Source of the DNA: Apostichopus japonicus
Taxonomy: Eukaryota; Echinodermata; Holothuroidea; Aspidochirotida; Stichopodidae
Assembly: GCF_037975245.1 (NCBI RefSeq)
Contig: NC_092562.1
Coordinates: forward strand, 21,159,054 to 21,223,053
Direction of reading: 5' to 3'
DNA: 64,000 nt
Position numbers and translations under genes: made by a program. Below, piece by piece: positions 40,501 to 47,700 of the stretch. Every line of letters starts with the position of its first letter. The stretch's first letter is position 1. The notes under the pieces were generated by a model. The model made no database searches. It was not told the origin of the DNA and worked only from the letters and a program-made list of their open reading frames with translations.

Positions 40501-41690
40501 CTTTTAAACGTGATAACTCAAGAAAAAGAGAGTACAAGAATCATAGTGCTTCTTGCAGAGTTAAAAGGTGTGGTTGCTGTTGTGATACATTCACATCTTT
40601 CTGTTATGTTCTGTAGTCATGTGATATCTCTAGGCATAAATTGAATTGATATGCAGGCCATTGGAGAGGGGGAGCCATGGGGGAGGGGCCAATGCCCTTC
40701 GGCATTAGGTCATCCTGACGTGTCTCTCCATATCACTACTGACATGTACAATTTATCAAATTTTCTCGATAGTTTGATATTCATTGGCGTCATTTTTAGC
40801 TTTATATGGGATTGATAAGATAACAGTTTCACTTTATGTTTGTTATTCATAGCTGCCATATCAATAAATATATCAATATGATTTTATTGTTTTACATATA
40901 GGAACCATCCTAGTTATCTTGTTATATACTGTATTTGTTGGATTGCTATTTGTTACAGTACACCATCTTCACATTCACTGTTTCTTTGTTGCTAGGTATT
41001 TATCAACAACTAGTGGAGTGGTATGGATGTATCCTGGAACGCTACTAGCTAAGACCTTTGACCCTTCACGAAGATCATGGTATGTCTACTAGTAGAGTAA
41101 ACAGTATCTTAGAGCTTTTTCTAACAATGTTAAACATTGAGTGTTTTGGGATCTTGAGAAAAAATATATAAAGAAGATCCCTTAAATTTATATCTTTTCT
41201 ATTCTGTTTAAATCTGATATACCAAGAGTAAATTTAGCCTGCAGACGGTGTAGTCTGATGAAGTGATAACTCCCTGACCCTGTGCCTATTGCAGTGTTTC
41301 ACGATTTTTTCGTCGTTCAGACATTTCATTTGAAAACTGAAGCTAGAAATTTATATTGCTTTAAGTCTTTTATATTTTACTATATATATTAGTAAAGATC
41401 AACACACCAGAAAAATTGCACTTCAAGACCGGTTTCGTCCTTTTGGGACTCATCAGGCGATGGTTGGAGTCGAACCCTGTACCTTTGTGTCACAGACCTA
41501 AGTCTGTACCACTTAGCCACAGTGATTCTACTGGTGTGTGAATGCTGATGATAGGCTGTCTATAACTGTTATTGAGGGCGTATTACACACATGTGACGAT
41601 TGTACAGGGTGCACCCCTGGTGCTTCTGAACCTGACAATGTAGACAGAATGATCACTTTAAGAGGCAAGCCGAGCTTTAATTATTCATTA

Positions 41691-41733
<43 letters not shown>

Positions 41734-44700
41734 GTGTGTGTGTAGAATGTGTGTTTTTTATGCAATGTGTTGTTTCCTTTCAGGTATAAAGAAGCACAAA
41801 ACAACCCTGGATTGATCACACTCTCATCTCCGTATCTAGACATCGGGGGAGCAGGTTACATCGTTACCATCAGCACAACAATCTTTGACGGAAAGTGAGT
41901 TGTCATCTATGTCAAGTTATTACTGAATTTAAAATAAATAAGGAGGCACAAATAAAGTGATTCATTGAGTGAATTATTTGAAAGCTATATGGTAAGGCTG
42001 AAATTCTGAAAGAACAAGTTACAGTTTTATTCTCTCATTTGCTTTTATTTAACTGAATTTTTTTTTCCCTTCAAATTATGAATGGCTTAAATTTACTGGA
42101 CCATTAAGAATGTGCTCCAAAAATTCACTGTCTTCAAAACAAGGCAGCACTAATAGCAAATGAAGGAATTTCACAGCTCTTCACAATGTGTTTGTATTCT
42201 TTTTCTTTTTTTTCTTTCTTTCTGGAAGATTCTTTAGGATAAACGCAAAAAGATACAAGTTCATCATTTTAAAGGTTATCTGCATAACTCCTTGTTATGC
42301 CAGAAAGTCATACAAAACTGGTCACCTATGGTCAATCTTCAATTCATGTCATATTGCTCTCTTCTGAGAATTTGAGAACATATGTTCATATTAATTTTAA
42401 TCATAATTGGTTGCATTGGGATATTCGTGAGAGTGTAAAATATGTTTGGAAACCTGTAGCCATTTTTGGCATGCTGAAATCTGCTAACAATACAGCTGGC
42501 ATTTAGTCTGCTTTCAAACTCCACATGTTACTGTACAAAAATATAGATTTTAACTTTGTAAGAAAGATATTTATTAAAATTAAAAACCTGGAATCATCCC
42601 AACCTGAACAGACCTTAAGGTTGTCTGAGATATTAATAAAAAAAACTCTTGATAATCCAGGTTCTTACACTGTGGTGAAGTAGTTTTGCTATTTTGTAAA
42701 TGTAACAGTATACCAGGTCACCCGGTTCCATAACGTGAAATACAGAACCGTAGTAGAGTCCTTCCTTGTTTACTCTCTTTAGCTCTGTTCTTCCCATTTT
42801 GTGCTATACGTATACAAGAGTATAAATCAGACAAAAAACAGAAATATTTGACTAGTGACCAATTACATACCTAGTAGTATGTAGGATACACTACAGAATG
42901 AGGTGGTGGATATTACATTCTGATAATCCAATTTATTGTAAGGGTCCTAATAATCCAGGTTCAGCCGTAAGTCGAGACAAACTGTGTTCCAGTTGTAATG
43001 TATCTCCCTGATGGTGGTAGTCTTTAACTTAACGAGCGTCTCGTTTTTTGTTTTTCTTCGACAGCTCGGCTGGTACCCACACTGAGGCCGATCCTATTGC
43101 GGCCGTCATGGGCATTGACGTAACACTGCAGTATCTGTATAAGTTACTAGTGGATACACTGCCTGTATGCTTGGAGAAGAATATAAGGTACTGGCCAAGA
43201 CTCCGTCTCATAAACAACAACAAAATGTCACAGCACAATCAGGATAGCATGCCAATCTGAAAGATTGACATTGGAATGTGAAGTAGGAAAAAATTGTCTC
43301 GTGACAAATTTGCACTGGGTTTTCATCAGGAAATTAATAGTTGAAGTGCTCAATCATTTAAATTTAGTAAGAGCAAAATTTTGTAACCAGATAATTTGTT
43401 ACCAGATTAGTTGTGACTAGTTACACACATATCTAGCTAGATATTGTAACTATATGAAGAAAAAAAAATTAAATAGATAAAAATAGCATATGATGCATAG
43501 TTAATTGTGTTTGTGGGCAAGCTACTCATGCTAACATGCAAGGGGCGGAAGCACACATCAGAGAATGTCACTATGTATTTAAAAAATAATAATATTTCAA
43601 ATTATTATTATGATTTTTTTATTTGCTATTTACTTTTCCTATTTGGTAGGTGCTTTATAATGGACAACAAGGGGTATCTGGTGGCTCACCCTCACATGGT
43701 GGAACCGATACACAAGGCTCCTGTGGAACAACAACATATAACACACAAGGTATGTAGTAAGACTGCCCTCCCCTCTATCCTACATCCATTACATGCAATT
43801 GGATGCAGTCGAAACTTTGTTTAATTCTGACCATTGTAGTGGCTATGCTTTGGTTCCCCCATATTGGTGGCTCTGCTTTGGTCCCCCCCCCCCTCCTAAG
43901 TAGTTAACTTGGTAACTGACTAATCCAGTACAGAACTTTTTTTGCAAACCTTATGTGTACTTTTGGGAAGACCCCAGGTTAACTAAGTAGAATGTTCTTG
44001 TGTTAGAAAGGTTATACTATATGACATAAGATTTTCTTTTTCATACTTTCTCCACCTTGGTATCTTAGAAAAGGAAAACTTGGCAGAGTGTGATTCAAAA
44101 TTACCGTATGGGTGGTATGCTAGTATTGGGTACCTGTGTGAGTAATAATGGTGGAAATGTTACATTCTGTTATTAATTTCCTTCTTTACCTCTTTTCTTC
44201 TATCCCCCCATTTTTGATTTAGGAGGTCAGCATATCCAACGACCTCCTCTACCAGAGTGAATTTGTCCAGAAGTTACAGTGTAACAGTTACTTGAACGGG
44301 ACCATCCAGCGGTACTACTCATTCAATACCAGCTTCCAAGGTTTGCTCTCCAACAAGCATAACAGCGAACACTGCATCCTGTACAAGATGACAGGCATCT
44401 CGGGAACCAATGCGTTTGTGGGTATTGTGAACGAGACATGTGACACCATCACTGAATTCTGTCCCTGTAGTATGGTAAGCGTACCTGAGCACTGTGGCCG
44501 ATATCAATTTGAGGCCGTTTTTTGTTGCGGTTATCATCTTGGTTAATATTCTCCTGGAAAAACAAAACGTCCTTCTATGGTTTGCCCGATGGACCGGGTC
44601 ACCGGTTTATTTACAGTAATTAAAACACCCACGTCACCTTTTCCTTTCCACTGAACTGTTCAGACAAATGTAAAAGCAAAAGCGAGGGTCAATCGAAAAA

Positions 44701-47700
44701 TCCTGAATGCTCCCGGCTAACCAAGTATATTATCTATTCTCTCTATTTCAGAGTGATCGTATTTGCCTGAATTGCAATCGGATGGAACAGGCGGAGTGTG
44801 AATGTCCATGTGAATGTGACCTCAGGCTTGACCCCTGCTCAGGTGACCTAGTGAAAGATGAAGACAAGTAAGTCAATCCCACCATTTGTATATCAGAACC
44901 AACCCTCTTCCCCCCCCCCCCCGCCCCCTTTCCCATTTCCCCTCTGGTTATTCTATATGTTAAAGGTCTGCCTTTTACTTCATGACATCACAAAATTCCA
45001 CGAATATCTGTACCATACCCATACCACTCTTCCCAACCCCTCATCCCTCCCCGTACCCCTTTCTCCCCCTCCCCATACCCCTGTTCCCTCTATCTCCTAC
45101 CCCCTTTGGTTAATCCACATATAAAGGTGTACCCTGTGATAATGATATCAGAAGTTCTGTAGAGTGACATGGAGGTAATCTATTACTTGGTATTGGTTCA
45201 ATAGCCAATGATGCTTGTCTATGCATTTATGTCAGTAATGATTTCATTTGCACTTAAAAAGTGTCCTGTTTTCTTTTTAAACTAACCAATAACTTCTTAC
45301 ATTTGTCCAAGAAGTTTTCCTTTTCTTGCCTCGCTCTAATTCCTTCTCAGCAAATGCTGTCAAACTCAAATCATTCCTTGCTGGCAAGCTGGCAGGCTAG
45401 CTTCTTCCAATACATGTTTGTGTCATGTCATGTTAAATCCATGTGTTTTATTGTATCCAGTTAAGGGTTTATGAAAATGGCATCCTGGTATCAATATTCT
45501 TGCGTTATTTTCTTTAGCCAAGCCGTGTAATTGACTCCGTGTTTCCTGTAGGTGTTTTTTCAGGTAGTAACAATCACAAGAAAACAAGAGATATGAAACC
45601 CACATATCCATCCAAAATCTGGAACTCAAAACATGCAAAATAAATAGAAATAAAGTAAACAAAAACAAAACATTAATTAAACAGGGAAGAGGAAATAAGC
45701 TGATTTAATCACTGAGTGCTTATTAAGCAGTATAAAGAGTACATTATTAAATCTCCTTCATGAATTGTTCATTATATCCACATCGGTCTTGTGATGTTTG
45801 TTTATGGCAATATAACTTTCCTGCTGTGTTAAGATTCACACACAAAATTTGTGACTTTGTTGCACTTTGCGACTCCACAGTTGTTTGACAAATAGTCAGT
45901 CAGTTGACATGAGAGTGTTTTTCAATTTTCAGCGTACTGTCACAGCCCTAAAAAAAACACATTCAAACCAGATCTTTGGCTGATTGACCTATATGTCCCA
46001 CGGCCAACGATCTGTGACTGTAAACTGAGCGTACGTGTGCATTATCTACTGAAATTCTGTATTTCTCTATGGAATTTACTTTGCCACATGTATAGAACCC
46101 AAGAAAGAGATCATTGCAATGATTTCTTAGTTTACTTTGTGGGAATGCTAGACTATTTTACTCTTCTGGTATTATTTAGAGTTGCTGCATCTTTTTGGCA
46201 GGTATCAAGCCGTTTGATCAAGTTTCTTTGTTTTCTAAAGAAACAGCCGTCCTCTTCAGATATCAATGCAAAAAAATGTAGATAGTTGATTCCACTGTAC
46301 TAGTTATTGAAGGAATAATGATGAATATTAATGGTACACTGGCTGATTTCCATTTCTGTGGTTTGTTTTCAGGAATCCTGCATGTCCAGGACAAGAAGAA
46401 GATGATACTCTACCGGAATTACCCGAGAGCCTGATAGATGACCTGAAACAGTGTACAGATACCAAGTGTAAAGGAAGAACCAGTTGGGAGTAAGTGTCCT
46501 TCCTTTATTCTCAGCCCACCTTTCCATTATCCTGTCAGCCCCCCCCCCCCCCAAGAAGAACCAGTTGGGAGTAAGTGTCCTTCCTTTATTCTCAGCCCAC
46601 CTGTCAGCCCCCCTCCCCCAACCTCCACCATCATTGGTAAATGCTGAAATATAGACTCATTTTTATTTTTTCTTTAAAAAAATTATATATATATATTTTT
46701 TAAATTTATCTGATATTATTTATTTTATGATCAGTTCATGCTTTGGAGTTCTCAACTGTGAATGGTGCGTAATAGGGAGTGATAACAAAGCTTTGAGGGA
46801 GCCCTACTGTGCCAGCCAGATAGAGTGCTTTGGTGGTGTCGTTGGTGCTGCCACACCATATCAGGACCCATTAAGTAAGTTAATCTGCAAACGATTGGGG
46901 TACAAATTGAACTTAATTCTACAGTACGTAACAATGTGTAACTTAATAGTAAGTCAAACACCCAGTACCTCCATCTTAAATAGAAGATCAAACACCCAGT
47001 ACCTCCATCTTCCAGATCATCTCTTAAAAGTTGTTATATAAAGTTCATTTTTTACCAAATCATGTAATATTCAAAGCCTTATTAATTCTTTATATCCAAA
47101 TACGGATAATGAAAACAAAAATTGGGGACTACCAAAAATTTGATGAAATTATTTTATTGTTATGTTTGCAAATCTGTGACTTTTGTGACTAACCTGATTG
47201 TTTTTGCTGCAACTTTTTCTGGGGTAAGAGATTTACGTTATAGATTCCCTATCCAGGTACCCCTGTAATCTTCATAGTGGTCCCGCTCTGTACCACCAGA
47301 TTGTGACATCCATACAACTTCATGTCGCATACTGTCTTTAAATTTAAATTTTAATCTAAATTAAATTTTAAATTAGCAAAGTTTGATCCGGTACTCGGTA
47401 TGTCGCCAGTTCCCATTTAGGTAGATATCACTGTCATTGCTATATCTGATTTTCTTCCGGCAGATTTTAGCAAGGACCCCTACCACCACGGACCGGGGTC
47501 CCATATAGGATCAGTAGCTGGGGCCCTGCTCGGTATCGTCACCTTCCTCATCTTGGTCATTTACGTCTACTGCCACCACATTCATAAAGAGGCTCGTCGT
47601 CAGAGCGAGTTGGCCCACCACGGTTCCCACGCATCCGTCCGGGTCAACGTATCCACAGAGAACGTAGCCGTGATTGAGGGGCAAGACGGCGACGACCACG

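Noticed and set aside
44292-44546. Frame extending past the exon 22 donor at 44475
   Set aside because: The donor GTAAGC and in-phase junction to exon 23 are clear; the extension is intron read-through.
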